This document shows, piece after piece, positions 8,437 through 17,291 of a stretch of DNA of 64,000 nt (positions are counted from its first letter, which is position 1; each line of letters begins with the position of its first letter). Origin of the DNA: Scandinavium manionii. Lineage in GTDB: Bacteria > Pseudomonadota > Gammaproteobacteria > Enterobacterales > Enterobacteriaceae. Location: the NCBI RefSeq assembly GCF_024764775.1, contig NZ_JALIGC010000031.1, positions 1 to 64,000 of the forward strand. Direction: 5' to 3'. The notes beneath the pieces were generated by a model, which had not been told where the DNA came from, searched no databases, and was given only the letters and a program-made list of their open reading frames with translations. A program made the translations under genes and the position numbers.

Positions 8437-9429
8437 TTATTCGCGGAACAGCGCTTCGATGTTCAGACCTTGTCCCTGCAGAATTTCACGCAGACGACGC
8501 AGACCTTCTACCTGAATCTGGCGAACGCGTTCACGAGTCAGGCCAATCTCACGGCCGACATCTTCCAGCGTTGCTGCTTCATACCCCAGTAAACCGAATC
8601 GACGTGCCAGCACTTCACGCTGTTTGGCGTTCAGTTCGAACAGCCATTTGACGATGCTTTGTTTCATATCATCGTCCTGCGTGGTGTCTTCCGGGCCGTT
8701 ATCTTTTTCATCGGCCAGGATGTCCAGCAACGCTTTTTCAGAATCGCCACCAAGTGGGGTGTCGACCGAGGTGATGCGCTCGTTGAGACGCAGCATACGG
8801 CTTACGTCATCAACCGGTTTGTCCAACTGCTCAGCAATCTCTTCTGCGCTCGGCTCGTGATCCAACTTGTGGGATAACTCACGCGCGGTTCGTAGATAAA
8901 CGTTGAGCTCTTTGACGATATGGATTGGCAGACGAATCGTACGGGTTTGGTTCATGATAGCCCGTTCAATGGTCTGACGAATCCACCAGGTTGCATAGGT
9001 CGAGAAACGGAATCCGCGCTCAGGGTCGAATTTTTCGACAGCACGAATCAGCCCCAGATTGCCCTCTTCAATCAAGTCCAGCAAAGCCAGACCACGATTG
9101 CTGTAACGGCGAGCAATTTTAACCACCAGACGCAAGTTACTCTCAATCATCCGGCGGCGGGACGCTACGTCACCACGCAACGCACGTCGTGCGAAATAGA
9201 CTTCTTCTTCGGCTGTTAACAGTGGAGAGTAACCAATCTCCCCAAGGTAAAGCTGAGTCGCATCCAACACACGCTGTGTAGCACCCTGCGATAACAGCTC
9301 TTCCTCAGCTACTTCGTTATCACTGGGTTCCTCTTCTACTAAGGCTTTCTCATCGAAAGTCTCTGCTCCGTTCTCATCAAATTCCGCGTCTTCATTTAAA
9401 TCATGAACTTTCAGCGTATTCTGACTCAT
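8437..9429 (-). CDS. rpoS: RNA polymerase sigma factor RpoS (sigma S)
   Basis: RpoS is the general-stress and stationary-phase sigma factor. From the ATG at 9429 the protein has 330 residues, the family length. Region 2 is seen in EEGNLGLIRAVEKFDPERGFRFSTYATWWIRQ written across the centre, and region 4 in the C-terminal helix-turn-helix (LEDVGREIGLTRERVRQIQ). A 12-codon upstream extension in the same frame is not used because SQNTLKVHDLNEDAEF is the standard N terminus. The frame is intact, with no sign of the loss-of-function mutations often found in rpoS. It lies 58 bp after nlpD and is read from nlpD promoters and from a promoter inside nlpD. Only 129 bp separate it from mutS. Confidence 0.97.
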   Translation of the reverse strand: MSQNTLKVHDLNEDAEFDENGAETFDEKALVEEEPSDNEVAEEELLSQGATQRVLDATQLYLGEIGYSPLLTAEEEVYFARRALRGDVASRRRMIESNLRLVVKIARRYSNRGLALLDLIEEGNLGLIRAVEKFDPERGFRFSTYATWWIRQTIERAIMNQTRTIRLPIHIVKELNVYLRTARELSHKLDHEPSAEEIAEQLDKPVDDVSRMLRLNERITSVDTPLGGDSEKALLDILADEKDNGPEDTTQDDDMKQSIVKWLFELNAKQREVLARRFGLLGYEAATLEDVGREIGLTRERVRQIQVEGLRRLREILQGQGLNIEALFRE

Positions 9430-9487
9430 AAGGTGGCTCCTACCCGTGATCCCTGGACGAAACACACCTCACGGTTGTTTCGCCAAA

Positions 9488-10657
9488 TTATCGCTGCGGC
9501 AAATACTGCAGCGGGTTGACGGATTTCCCCTTGTAACGAATTTCAAAATGCAAGCGTGTTGAACTGGTTCCGGTGCTACCCATGGTAGCGATTTTCTGCC
9601 CCGCCTTCACTTCTTGTTGTTCCCGGACCAGCATTGTATCGTTATGGGCGTAGGCGCTCAGGTAATCATCGTTGTGTTTGATGATAATAAGATTACCGTA
9701 ACCGCGCAGTGCGTTACCGGCATAGACGACGCGCCCATCTCCGGTCGCGACGATAGCCTGTCCTTTACTGCCTGCAATATCGATACCTTTGTTGCCGCCG
9801 TCGCCGCCACTAAAGTTTTCGATGATTTTGCCGTCAGTCGGCCAGCGCCAGGAAGAGATCGGCGAACTGGTAGACGTACTGCTTGCAGTCGGTTGGGCAG
9901 TGCTCGCAACGGGTGCCGTAACAGGCGCTGTGACCGTAGTCGCAGGCTGGTTGTTAGGCAACATTTTGTTAGCACCTTGTTCACCTGAATCCTCAGAATA
10001 CGTAATTGTTGGTTGAGACGCAACCACTGCGGAGGAATTTTGTGCAGGTTTTGAGACTAATCCAGCCGAGGCGGTACTGGCCTGTTCGCTAGCCTGTGCT
10101 ACGGCGTTATTCCCGGTGATTGGCTGTCCGGAAGCATTCCCCACCTGCAGAACCTGACCGACATTCAGAGCGTACGGTGCAGCAACGTTGTTACGCTGCG
10201 CCAGGTCACGGAAATCGTTCCCGGTAACCCATGCAATATAGAACAGCGTGTCGCCGCGCTTCACGGTATAGGTGCTGCCACCGGCGTAGCTACCTTTTGG
10301 AATGTCACCATATTTGCGGTTGTAGACAGCATGACCATCCACAATCTGGACAGTTGGCTCGGCAGTGGTTGGCTGCGCCGTCGCGACCGGCTGAGCGGAC
10401 TGGATCTGCGGCTGAGCAGGTGCAGTCTGAACCGGTGCGGTTTGTACCGGCTGCGGTTGTGGGGCCGTCTGAGTCGCGGTGTTCATGGACGACGGAGGCG
10501 TAATTAACATTCCGGAATCGGTACTGGACGACGCGCCGCCCACGGAACTGACCGGAGCAGGCGCATTGCTGGTCGTTGTGCATCCTGCCAGCCAAAGTGA
10601 AACCAGTGATAAAGCCGCAACGCGACTAACGGTGAATTTTGGGCTTCCCGCGCTCAT
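9488..10657 (-). CDS. nlpD: Murein hydrolase activator lipoprotein NlpD
   Basis: NlpD is an outer-membrane lipoprotein that activates the amidase AmiC at the division septum. The 389-residue protein has a lipoprotein signal with the lipobox LAGC (Cys26), a Pro/Gln-rich linker with repeated QTAPVQTAP-type units at about 65-100, a LysM peptidoglycan-binding domain (YTVKRGDTLFYIAWVTGND, about 128-172) and a C-terminal M23/LytM domain (about 285-380). The LytM domain lacks the metal-binding H-x-x-x-D motif, reading NKGIDIAG, as expected for a non-catalytic activator. A GGGGGA ribosome binding site precedes the ATG. It is slightly longer than the E. coli protein because of the linker. The gene also carries the rpoS promoter. 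Confidence 0.96.
   Translation of the reverse strand: MSAGSPKFTVSRVAALSLVSLWLAGCTTTSNAPAPVSSVGGASSSTDSGMLITPPSSMNTATQTAPQPQPVQTAPVQTAPAQPQIQSAQPVATAQPTTAEPTVQIVDGHAVYNRKYGDIPKGSYAGGSTYTVKRGDTLFYIAWVTGNDFRDLAQRNNVAAPYALNVGQVLQVGNASGQPITGNNAVAQASEQASTASAGLVSKPAQNSSAVVASQPTITYSEDSGEQGANKMLPNNQPATTVTAPVTAPVASTAQPTASSTSTSSPISSWRWPTDGKIIENFSGGDGGNKGIDIAGSKGQAIVATGDGRVVYAGNALRGYGNLIIIKHNDDYLSAYAHNDTMLVREQQEVKAGQKIATMGSTGTSSTRLHFEIRYKGKSVNPLQYLPQR
9966..9971 (-). promoter_or_regulatory. Probable main rpoS promoter -10 inside nlpD
   Basis: On the minus strand TGCTAACAA matches the -10 region of the rpoS promoter I recall from within E. coli nlpD, and the flanking sequence is conserved. A start near 9959 would give a leader of about 530 nt to the rpoS ATG, in the range expected for the long sRNA-regulated rpoS leader. 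The assignment rests on positional memory. Confidence 0.5.
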
Positions 10658-10784
10658 TTATCCCCCAGGAATATGTTAACTGCCAGTGACTTAAAAACCG
10701 TGAAAGTCGACGGTAAATCACACAAAAAAAGTGTGCTCACCCTACGCCAAAAGACGCCTCGAAAGAAACAAGAAAACTCCTGTA

Positions 10785-11411
10785 TTACGCCAGTTCACCT
10801 TTGACCAAGGGCACAAAGCGAACCGCTTCCACGGTATCGATGATAAATTCGTCTCCCCGCCGACGAACACGTTTAAGAACCTGGTGTTCCTCGCCCACGG
10901 GTAAAACGAGAATGCCGCCCTCATCCAGCTGCGACATGAGTGCTGCCGGAATTTCCTGCGGCGCTGCCGTGACAATAATGGCATCAAATGGCGCTCTTGC
11001 ATGCCATCCTTGCCATCCATCGCCGTGGCGAGTTGAAACATTATGTAAATCAAGCTGCTTGAGACGACGTCGCGCATGCCATTGCAGGCTTTTGATTCGC
11101 TCAACGGAACAGACGTGATGCACCAGATGCGCAAGGATAGCGGTCTGGTAGCCAGAACCGGTGCCGATTTCCAGCACCCGTGACTCCGGCGTCAGTTCAA
11201 GCAGTTCGGTCATTCGCGCCACCATATACGGCTGCGAGATGGTTTGCCCCTGACCGATGGGCAGCGCGACGTTTTCCCACGCCTTGTGTTCAAAGGCTTC
11301 ATCAATGAATTTTTCGCGCGGCACCTGAGCAATGGCCTCGAGCACATGCTCGTCCAGAATGCCCTGGTTTCGCAGTTGATTGAGAAGGCTTTGTACGCGT
11401 TTGCTTACCAT
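10785..11411 (-). CDS. pcm: Protein-L-isoaspartate O-methyltransferase
   Basis: Pcm uses S-adenosylmethionine to methylate isoaspartyl residues, starting repair of age-damaged proteins in the cytoplasm. From the ATG at 11411 the protein has 208 residues, the usual length. The AdoMet site is VLEIGTGSGYQTAILAHL (about 80-97), and the substrate region TISQPYMVARMTELLEL is present. Its start overlaps the surE stop by 7 nt, so the two are translated together in a surE-pcm-nlpD-rpoS arrangement. The 127-bp gap to nlpD holds nlpD promoter sequence. Confidence 0.96.
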   Translation of the reverse strand: MVSKRVQSLLNQLRNQGILDEHVLEAIAQVPREKFIDEAFEHKAWENVALPIGQGQTISQPYMVARMTELLELTPESRVLEIGTGSGYQTAILAHLVHHVCSVERIKSLQWHARRRLKQLDLHNVSTRHGDGWQGWHARAPFDAIIVTAAPQEIPAALMSQLDEGGILVLPVGEEHQVLKRVRRRGDEFIIDTVEAVRFVPLVKGELA

Positions 11412-12166
11412 TGCACACCGACTCCTGCACGCTCCAGCCAACCGGAGACAACCTCCTGCGCGCTGTGAGCGGTCAAATCAACGTGCAGCGGCGTGACGGA
11501 AACGTAACCTTCATCCACCGCGGCAAAATCCGTATCCGGTCCGGCGTCGCACTTATCACCCGGCGGCCCAATCCAGTAAAGGATATTGCCGCGCGGATCT
11601 TCCTGCGGGATAACGGTATCGGCCGGATGACGGCTGCCGCAGCGCGTCACGCGGATACCTTTAATCTCCGAAAGCGGAAGGTCCGGTACGTTGATATTGA
11701 GGATTCGTCCGGTGCGCAGCGGCTCACGGGCCAGAGCTCGCAGAATAGAGCACGTTACCGCCGCAGCGGTGTCGTAATGCTTATGCCCATTCAGCGAAAC
11801 GGCGAGCGCAGGAAAACCGAGATGACGGCCTTCCATCGCCGCAGCCACCGTGCCGGAGTAAATCACGTCATCACCCAAGTTTGGTCCGGCGTTAATGCCG
11901 GAAACGACCACATCGGGCCGCGGGCGCATCAGGGTATTCACGCCGAGGAAAACACAATCCGTCGGAGTGCCCATCTGCACTGAAATGTCACCATTTTCCA
12001 GAGTGAAAGTACGGAGAGAAGATTCCAGGGTCAGAGAATTAGACGCCCCACTGCGGTTACGATCGGGTGCAACAACCTGAACCTCGGCAAACTCGCGCAA
12101 GGCCTTCGCCAGGGTTTGGATCCCCGGCGCGTAGATCCCGTCATCGTTACTCAGCAATATTCGCAT
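11405..12166 (-). CDS. surE: 5'/3'-nucleotidase, polyphosphatase SurE
   Basis: SurE is a metal-dependent survival-protein phosphatase that dephosphorylates nucleoside 5'- and 3'-monophosphates. The 253-residue length equals that of E. coli. The metal-binding LLSNDDG is at residues 3-9, and the APDRNRSGASN and VVSGINAGPNLGDDVIYSGT motifs line the active site. The ATG at 12166 is used, because a start two codons earlier adds only Met-Ile. The gene overlaps truD upstream by 20 nt and pcm downstream by 7 nt. Confidence 0.96.
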   Translation of the reverse strand: MRILLSNDDGIYAPGIQTLAKALREFAEVQVVAPDRNRSGASNSLTLESSLRTFTLENGDISVQMGTPTDCVFLGVNTLMRPRPDVVVSGINAGPNLGDDVIYSGTVAAAMEGRHLGFPALAVSLNGHKHYDTAAAVTCSILRALAREPLRTGRILNINVPDLPLSEIKGIRVTRCGSRHPADTVIPQEDPRGNILYWIGPPGDKCDAGPDTDFAAVDEGYVSVTPLHVDLTAHSAQEVVSGWLERAGVGVQW

Positions 12167-13196
12167 AATCACCTGTGGTGTTGATAAGTTCCCTTACAAC
12201 ACTGGTGGCAAAACTGCCTGCCGGCAGCCAGAAACGCACCTCGACGGTGACGTCATCCCACCAGTTCCAGCTCATCTGTTGCGGGTAGAGAAGCATTGCG
12301 CGTCGCGCTGCCTCGACTTTTTCGCGCAGCAATAACGACTGCAGCTGCGTTTCTTCCGCCAGCGTTTGCTGTTCAAATTCCAGAGCCGCACGCTGCGTTC
12401 CCCAGTCACCGCTGCCCGGCAGCGATGCAGTAATCATGAGCTCGCGATGATCAACGCGGGACTGAAGCTCGGGCATCTCTTCATCCGTTGCCACAAACCA
12501 GCTGCCGCGTCCCGCTAATTGTAGCGCATCGCCGTCAACAACTTGATTAAAGTCCGGTTTTTTTAAACGTTCGCTCACCAACTGATTAAACAACGCACTG
12601 CGGGCCGCAGACAACCAAAAACTGCGTTTATTACGATCTCGCACCGGCGCATCGCTTTGTGCCCAGCGCAGCGCGCCAAGCAGATTGCTGCCGCCAAGAC
12701 CGAAACGCTGTGCGCCAAAATAGTTCGGCACACCCTTTTCGGCAATGATTTGCAGACGTGCTTCCGCTTCCTCGCGATTGCTGACTTCACGCAGCACCAG
12801 GGTAAATGCATTACCCTTCAGCGCCCCGAGGCGCAGCTTGCGTTTATGGCGCGCGTACTCCAGCACCTGGCAGCCTTCCAGCTCAAACTTGCTTAAGTCC
12901 GGCATGTCTTTGCCCGGCAGACGGACGCACAGCCATTGTTCAGTAACGGCGTGCTTATCCTTCTGCCCGGCAAAGCTCACTTCACGGGCGTGCACTTTGA
13001 GGAATTTCGCCAGCGCATCGGCCACAAAACGGGTATTGCAGCCATTTTTCAGGATGCGTACCAGCAGCTGTTCACCTTCGCCATCGGGTGAAAAGCCCAG
13101 GTCTTCGACCACCAGAAAATCTTCTGGATTGGCCTTCAGTAACCCCTGGCCCTGCGGTTTGCCGTGCAGGTAAGTCAGCTCATTGAACATTAGCAT
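12147..13196 (-). CDS. truD: tRNA pseudouridine(13) synthase
   Basis: TruD isomerises U13 to pseudouridine in tRNA-Glu. The 349 residues equal the E. coli length. The catalytic aspartate is in VSFAGQKDKHAVTEQW (about residue 80), and the TruD-specific motifs NYFGAQRFG and RNKRSFWLSAARSALFNQ are intact. It sits in the ispD-ispF-truD-surE-pcm run with short overlaps: 7 nt with ispF and 20 nt with surE. Two in-frame ATGs stand two codons apart; the first is kept because it gives the family length. Confidence 0.96.
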   Translation of the reverse strand: MLMFNELTYLHGKPQGQGLLKANPEDFLVVEDLGFSPDGEGEQLLVRILKNGCNTRFVADALAKFLKVHAREVSFAGQKDKHAVTEQWLCVRLPGKDMPDLSKFELEGCQVLEYARHKRKLRLGALKGNAFTLVLREVSNREEAEARLQIIAEKGVPNYFGAQRFGLGGSNLLGALRWAQSDAPVRDRNKRSFWLSAARSALFNQLVSERLKKPDFNQVVDGDALQLAGRGSWFVATDEEMPELQSRVDHRELMITASLPGSGDWGTQRAALEFEQQTLAEETQLQSLLLREKVEAARRAMLLYPQQMSWNWWDDVTVEVRFWLPAGSFATSVVRELINTTGDYANIAE

Positions 13197-13672
13197 GGGC
13201 GAGCCTTGTGCAGCAGCGCCACGGCCTCGCAGGCAATGCCTTCCCCGCGACCGGTAAAGCCAAGCTTTTCGGTAGTGGTGGCTTTCACATTGACGTCATC
13301 CATATGGCAGCCCAAATCTTCTGCGATAAACACGCGCATTTGCGGAATGTGCGGCAGCATCTTCGGCGCCTGCGCGATGATGGTTACATCGACGTTACCG
13401 AGCGTGTAGCCTTTGGCCTGAATACGACGCCAGGCTTCACGCAGCAGCTCGCGACTGTCGGCGCCTTTGAAGGCCGGATCGGTGTCCGGGAACAGTTTGC
13501 CGATGTCCCCCATCGCCGCCGCACCGAGCAGAGCGTCCGTCAACGCATGCAGCGCAACGTCGCCATCAGAGTGAGCCAGCAGGCCTTTTTCGTAAGGCAC
13601 GCGCACGCCGCCAATGATAATCGGGCCAACGCCACCGAAAGCATGTACGTCAAAACCGTGTCCAATTCGCAT
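13190..13672 (-). CDS. ispF: 2-C-methyl-D-erythritol 2,4-cyclodiphosphate synthase
   Basis: IspF is the fifth enzyme of the MEP isoprenoid pathway, converting CDP-ME-2-phosphate to ME-cyclodiphosphate. It has 160 residues from the ATG at 13672, which overlaps the ispD stop codon as TAATG. Zinc ligands are visible in GHGFDVHAFGG (Asp8, His10) and the histidine of LLAHSDGDVALHAL; the substrate loop is ATTTEKLGFTGRGEGIA. A longer frame adds 8 residues inside ispD and is not used. It works directly after IspD, with which it is translationally coupled. Confidence 0.97.
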   Translation of the reverse strand: MRIGHGFDVHAFGGVGPIIIGGVRVPYEKGLLAHSDGDVALHALTDALLGAAAMGDIGKLFPDTDPAFKGADSRELLREAWRRIQAKGYTLGNVDVTIIAQAPKMLPHIPQMRVFIAEDLGCHMDDVNVKATTTEKLGFTGRGEGIACEAVALLHKARPC

Positions 13673-14382
13673 TATGCCTGCTCCTGAAATCCGCAATGAG
13701 TGAGGTAAAATTCTGCCAACGCCAGGTCTTCCGGGCGAGTCACTTTGATATTATCAGCCCGTCCGGCGACAAGCTGTGGATGGAAGCCACAATATTCCAG
13801 CGCCGATGCTTCATCAGTCACCGTCGCCCCTTCGTTGAGCGCCCGCGTCAGGCAGTCAAAAAGGAGTTCGCGCGGGAAGAATTGCGGCGTCAGCGCGTGC
13901 CAGAGATCGTTTCGGTCAACGGTATGGGCAATCGCCGCAATACCTGGCTCGGCGCGCTTCATGGTGTCGCGCACCGGTGCTGCCAAAATGCCACCCACGC
14001 GGCTGGTTTCGCTCAGCGCCAGCAGGTTCGCTAAATCATCCTGATGCAAGCATGGACGCGCCGCATCGTGCACCAGCACCCACTGCGCATCGCCCGCCGC
14101 TTTCAGGCCAGCCAGAACGGAATCGGCACGCTCGGTACCACCTTCAACGACGGTGATTTGTGGATGGTTAGCAAGCGGGAGCTGCTGAAAGCGGGCGTCA
14201 CCGTCGCTAATGGCGATAATGACGCGTTCAACACGCGGATGCGCCAGCAAAGCGGCGACCGCGTGTTCGAGAATCGTTTTGTTACCGATTGAGAGATATT
14301 GCTTCGGGCATTCCGTTTGCATACGGCGGCCAAATCCGGCTGCCGGCACCACGGCGCAAACGCCCGGAAAAGTGGCTGCCAT
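13672..14382 (-). CDS. ispD: 2-C-methyl-D-erythritol 4-phosphate cytidylyltransferase
   Basis: IspD joins CTP and MEP to form CDP-ME in the MEP pathway. The 236-residue length is that of E. coli. The nucleotide-binding signature is PAAGFGRRMQTECPKQYL (about 13-30); VHDAARPC and RNDLWHALTPQFF mark the substrate region. The gene lies 20 bp after ftsB and overlaps ispF by one base. Confidence 0.97.
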   Translation of the reverse strand: MAATFPGVCAVVPAAGFGRRMQTECPKQYLSIGNKTILEHAVAALLAHPRVERVIIAISDGDARFQQLPLANHPQITVVEGGTERADSVLAGLKAAGDAQWVLVHDAARPCLHQDDLANLLALSETSRVGGILAAPVRDTMKRAEPGIAAIAHTVDRNDLWHALTPQFFPRELLFDCLTRALNEGATVTDEASALEYCGFHPQLVAGRADNIKVTRPEDLALAEFYLTHCGFQEQA

Positions 14383-14402
14383 GCGGTTATCCTGGCTTGA
14401 GT

Positions 14403-14726
14403 TTATTGATTGTTCTGCCGCGAACCCTGATTCTGCCCTTGATTGCGTTTAGACGCATCCGGCACCAGACGATAAAACGTTTCGCCCGGGCGAGTCATGC
14501 TGAGTTCGTTGCGAGCGCGTTCTTCGATCGCTTCCTGACCGCCATTGAGATCGTCAATTTCGGCGAAAAGCTGATCGTTGCGCGCTTTAAGTTTGCCGTT
14601 TGTTGCCTGCTGAGCCGCCACGTCATCATTGACGCGACTGTAGTCATGAAGACCATTCTTGCCGAACCACAGCGAGTACTGTAGCCAGACCAGCAATGCC
14701 AGCAACAGCAGCGTTAATTTACCCAT
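14403..14726 (-). CDS. ftsB: Cell division protein FtsB
   Basis: FtsB is a small bitopic inner-membrane protein of the FtsQLB complex, which signals septal peptidoglycan synthesis. The 107 residues begin with a transmembrane segment (LTLLLLALLVWLQYSLWF, about 4-21). A periplasmic coiled coil follows (about 30-70), then the conserved ERARNELSMTRPGETFYRL. The C terminus is a Gln/Asn-rich tail a few residues longer than in E. coli. It is the first gene of the ftsB-ispD-ispF run. Confidence 0.96.
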   Translation of the reverse strand: MGKLTLLLLALLVWLQYSLWFGKNGLHDYSRVNDDVAAQQATNGKLKARNDQLFAEIDDLNGGQEAIEERARNELSMTRPGETFYRLVPDASKRNQGQNQGSRQNNQ

Positions 14727-14877
14727 CCTGCCCCCTGAAAAACGGCATCATCATCCCATAACTTGCCGGAGTGCTCTACCCTGGCCTGCGGACGATGCCG
14801 CATATCGCGGGGAATGTACCACATTTTGCCCGTTGAGTCGTAGGCCTCAATAGAAACGAACGTACTTCCGCCCACGA

Positions 14878-15204
14878 CTAACCCAGCAGCCACAGGAACA
14901 GCAGGCCAAATAGCGCCGCGACTGTTATCAGTGTCACCACAATACTGTAGAGGAGTTTGCCGTTCATCAGCGAATGGAGCGCAATGCCGATAACCACGGA
15001 GACGGGCAGTAGCGCCAGGAAGAAAGGCCAGGTGTAAAGGAAGAAGAACAGCGTGTTACTGCCGTAAAACAAAAAAGGAATACCCAGCGCCAATAGCCAT
15101 GCAACAAAACCCACGACCGCGCCGGATAAAGACCAGGTGGTCTCTTCGGTTTCGGTAATCATGGGTTCTGTACGAGTAATGGTAATGTTCTGGGTATTGC
15201 GCAT
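14878..15204 (-). CDS. ygbE: DUF3561 inner-membrane protein YgbE
   Basis: A 108-residue inner-membrane protein of unknown function. Three hydrophobic segments are visible, about residues 27-47, 50-70 and 84-107, the last reaching the C terminus. The N-terminal 25 residues are polar and end in TEETTWSLSGAVVGF, the best-conserved block against E. coli YgbE. It sits between cysC and ftsB, 42 bp downstream of cysC, so it may receive read-through from the sulfate operon. Nothing in the sequence points to a specific role. Confidence 0.9.
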   Translation of the reverse strand: MRNTQNITITRTEPMITETEETTWSLSGAVVGFVAWLLALGIPFLFYGSNTLFFFLYTWPFFLALLPVSVVIGIALHSLMNGKLLYSIVVTLITVAALFGLLFLWLLG

Positions 15205-15246
15205 ATCAAATCCTGTTTCCTGACTAACCGGAAAACCGGCCTGGTC

Positions 15247-15852
15247 TCAGGATCTGATAATATCGCCCTGTCTCATCAGGTCTAATAATTGGTTAACCAA
15301 ATTTGTTACCAATTGTTCGCCATCAAGGTGAATTTCGGCCTTTTCAGGCGCTTCATAAACCGAATCAATACCGGTGAAATTGCGCAGTTCACCGGCGCGG
15401 GCTTTTTTATACAGCCCCTTCGGGTCGCGGGTTTCACACACCGACAGCGGCGTGTCGACGAAAACTTCCACAAACCGGCCAACGCCGACCCTGTCGCGCA
15501 CCATCTGCCTTTCAGCACGGTGCGGCGAAATAAAAGCCGTTAACACCACCAGACCCGCATCCACCATCAGGTTCGCGACTTCGCCTACCCGACGAATATT
15601 CTCTTTCCGGTCGTCATCGCTGAAGCCCAAATCGCTGCACAAACCGTGGCGAACGTTATCGCCATCCAGCAAATAGGTGCTGACGCCATGCTGATGCAGC
15701 GCCTCTTCCAGTGCGCCTGCTACCGTCGATTTACCCGAGCCCGAAAGCCCGGTAAACCACAACACAACCCCACGGTGACCGTGAAGTTGTTCGCGCTGCT
15801 CTTGCGTTACAGGATGCGGGTGCCAGACGACGTTTTCGTCATGCTGCGCCAT
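15247..15852 (-). CDS. cysC: Adenylyl-sulfate kinase
   Basis: CysC phosphorylates APS to PAPS, the second step of sulfate activation. The 201 residues equal E. coli. The P-loop is FTGLSGSGKSTVAGAL (about 32-47); the APS-binding motif DGDNVRHGLCSDLGFS and the FISPHRAERQMVR block follow. Its ATG overlaps the cysN stop codon by one base, giving tight coupling in cysG-cysD-cysN-cysC. Confidence 0.97.
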   Translation of the reverse strand: MAQHDENVVWHPHPVTQEQREQLHGHRGVVLWFTGLSGSGKSTVAGALEEALHQHGVSTYLLDGDNVRHGLCSDLGFSDDDRKENIRRVGEVANLMVDAGLVVLTAFISPHRAERQMVRDRVGVGRFVEVFVDTPLSVCETRDPKGLYKKARAGELRNFTGIDSVYEAPEKAEIHLDGEQLVTNLVNQLLDLMRQGDIIRS

Positions 15853-17282
15853 TACTTGCCTCCCAGCAGGTCGCGTGCGCCCCAGTGTGGGAAGTGTTTG
15901 CGCACCAGCGCATTCAGCTCAAGTTCAAAGGCACTAAAATCGCTGCTGCCCGCAACGGCCGTGTCCTGCTGCGGCTCGCGCACCATGCCTGCGCCGACGG
16001 TGACGTTAGTCAGACGATCGATGAAGATAAGGCCGCCCGTGACCGGATTATGCTGATATTTGTCGAGCACCAGCGGTTCGTCAAAGGTGACGTCCACCAG
16101 CCCGATCCCGTTCAGCGGCAGATTCGCCACCTCACGCTGGGTCAGATTGTTGATATCCACCTGATACTGAACCCGGTCGATGCGCGCCCGGGTTTTCTTC
16201 CCGGCAATTTTAATTTCATAGCTCTGACCCGGCTGGAGCGGCTGTTCAGCCATCCATACCACGTCCACGCTGGCGCTTTGCACCGCAGGCAGCGTGTCGC
16301 TCACGTCGACCAGCAAATCACCACGGCTGATATCAATTTCATCTTTCAGCACCAGGGTGATGGCTTCGCCCGCAGCGGCTTTCTGCAAGTCACCGTCAAA
16401 GGTCACAATCCGCGCCACCGCAGATTCCACGCCCGACGGCAGCACTTTCACGCGCTGGCCGACGCTGACCGTACCGGACGCCAGGGTTCCCGCATAGCCA
16501 CGGAAATCGAGGTTTGGTCGGTTCACGTACTGCACCGGGAAGCGCAGCGGCTGGCTTTCGACAATGCGTTTGATCTCAACGGTTTCCAGCACTTCCAGCA
16601 GCGTCGGGCCACTGTACCACGGCATGTTTGCACTTTGGCTGGCAACGTTATCGCCTTCGAGGGCAGACAATGGTACAAAGCGGATATCCAGCTCGCCCGG
16701 CAACTGCCCGGCAAACGTCAGATAAGCTTCACGAATTTCGTTAAACGTCTCTTCGCTGTAGTTAACGATATCCATTTTGTTCACCGCCACCACCAGATGC
16801 TTAATGCCCAGCAGCGTGGCGATAAAACTGTGACGACGGGTCTGATCGAGCACGCCTTTTCGCGCGTCCATCAGCAGGATCGCCAGGTCACAGGTGGATG
16901 CGCCGGTCGCCATGTTGCGGGTGTACTGCTCGTGGCCCGGGGTGTCGGCAATGATAAATTTGCGCTTTTCGGTGGAGAAGTAACGGTACGCCACGTCGAT
17001 GGTAATGCCCTGCTCACGCTCGGCCTGCAAGCCATCCACCAGCAGCGCCAGGTCGAGTTTCTCGCCCTGCGTACCGTGACGCTTACTGTCATTGTGCAGC
17101 GAAGACAGCTGATCTTCGTAAATCTGGCGGGTATCGTGCAACAAACGACCAATCAGGGTGCTTTTGCCATCATCCACGCTGCCGCAGGTCAGAAAGCGCA
17201 GCAGGCTCTTGTGCTGCTGGGCGTGCAGATACGCTTCCACGCCGCCTTCATCGGCAATTTGTTGTGCAATCGTTGTGTTCAT
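15852..17282 (-). CDS. cysN: Sulfate adenylyltransferase subunit 1 (GTPase)
   Basis: CysN is the regulatory GTPase of ATP sulfurylase; GTP hydrolysis drives APS formation by CysD. It has 476 residues. GTPase motifs are G1 GSVDDGKSTLIGRLL (about 35-49), G3 DTPGHEQYTRNM (about 113-124) and G4 NKMD (about 168), followed by two beta-barrel domains of the EF-Tu type. It starts 9 bp after cysD and overlaps cysC by one base. A 507-codon frame on the opposite strand is a shadow of this gene. Confidence 0.97.
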   Translation of the reverse strand: MNTTIAQQIADEGGVEAYLHAQQHKSLLRFLTCGSVDDGKSTLIGRLLHDTRQIYEDQLSSLHNDSKRHGTQGEKLDLALLVDGLQAEREQGITIDVAYRYFSTEKRKFIIADTPGHEQYTRNMATGASTCDLAILLMDARKGVLDQTRRHSFIATLLGIKHLVVAVNKMDIVNYSEETFNEIREAYLTFAGQLPGELDIRFVPLSALEGDNVASQSANMPWYSGPTLLEVLETVEIKRIVESQPLRFPVQYVNRPNLDFRGYAGTLASGTVSVGQRVKVLPSGVESAVARIVTFDGDLQKAAAGEAITLVLKDEIDISRGDLLVDVSDTLPAVQSASVDVVWMAEQPLQPGQSYEIKIAGKKTRARIDRVQYQVDINNLTQREVANLPLNGIGLVDVTFDEPLVLDKYQHNPVTGGLIFIDRLTNVTVGAGMVREPQQDTAVAGSSDFSAFELELNALVRKHFPHWGARDLLGGK

Positions 17283-17291
17283 GGCGGCTCC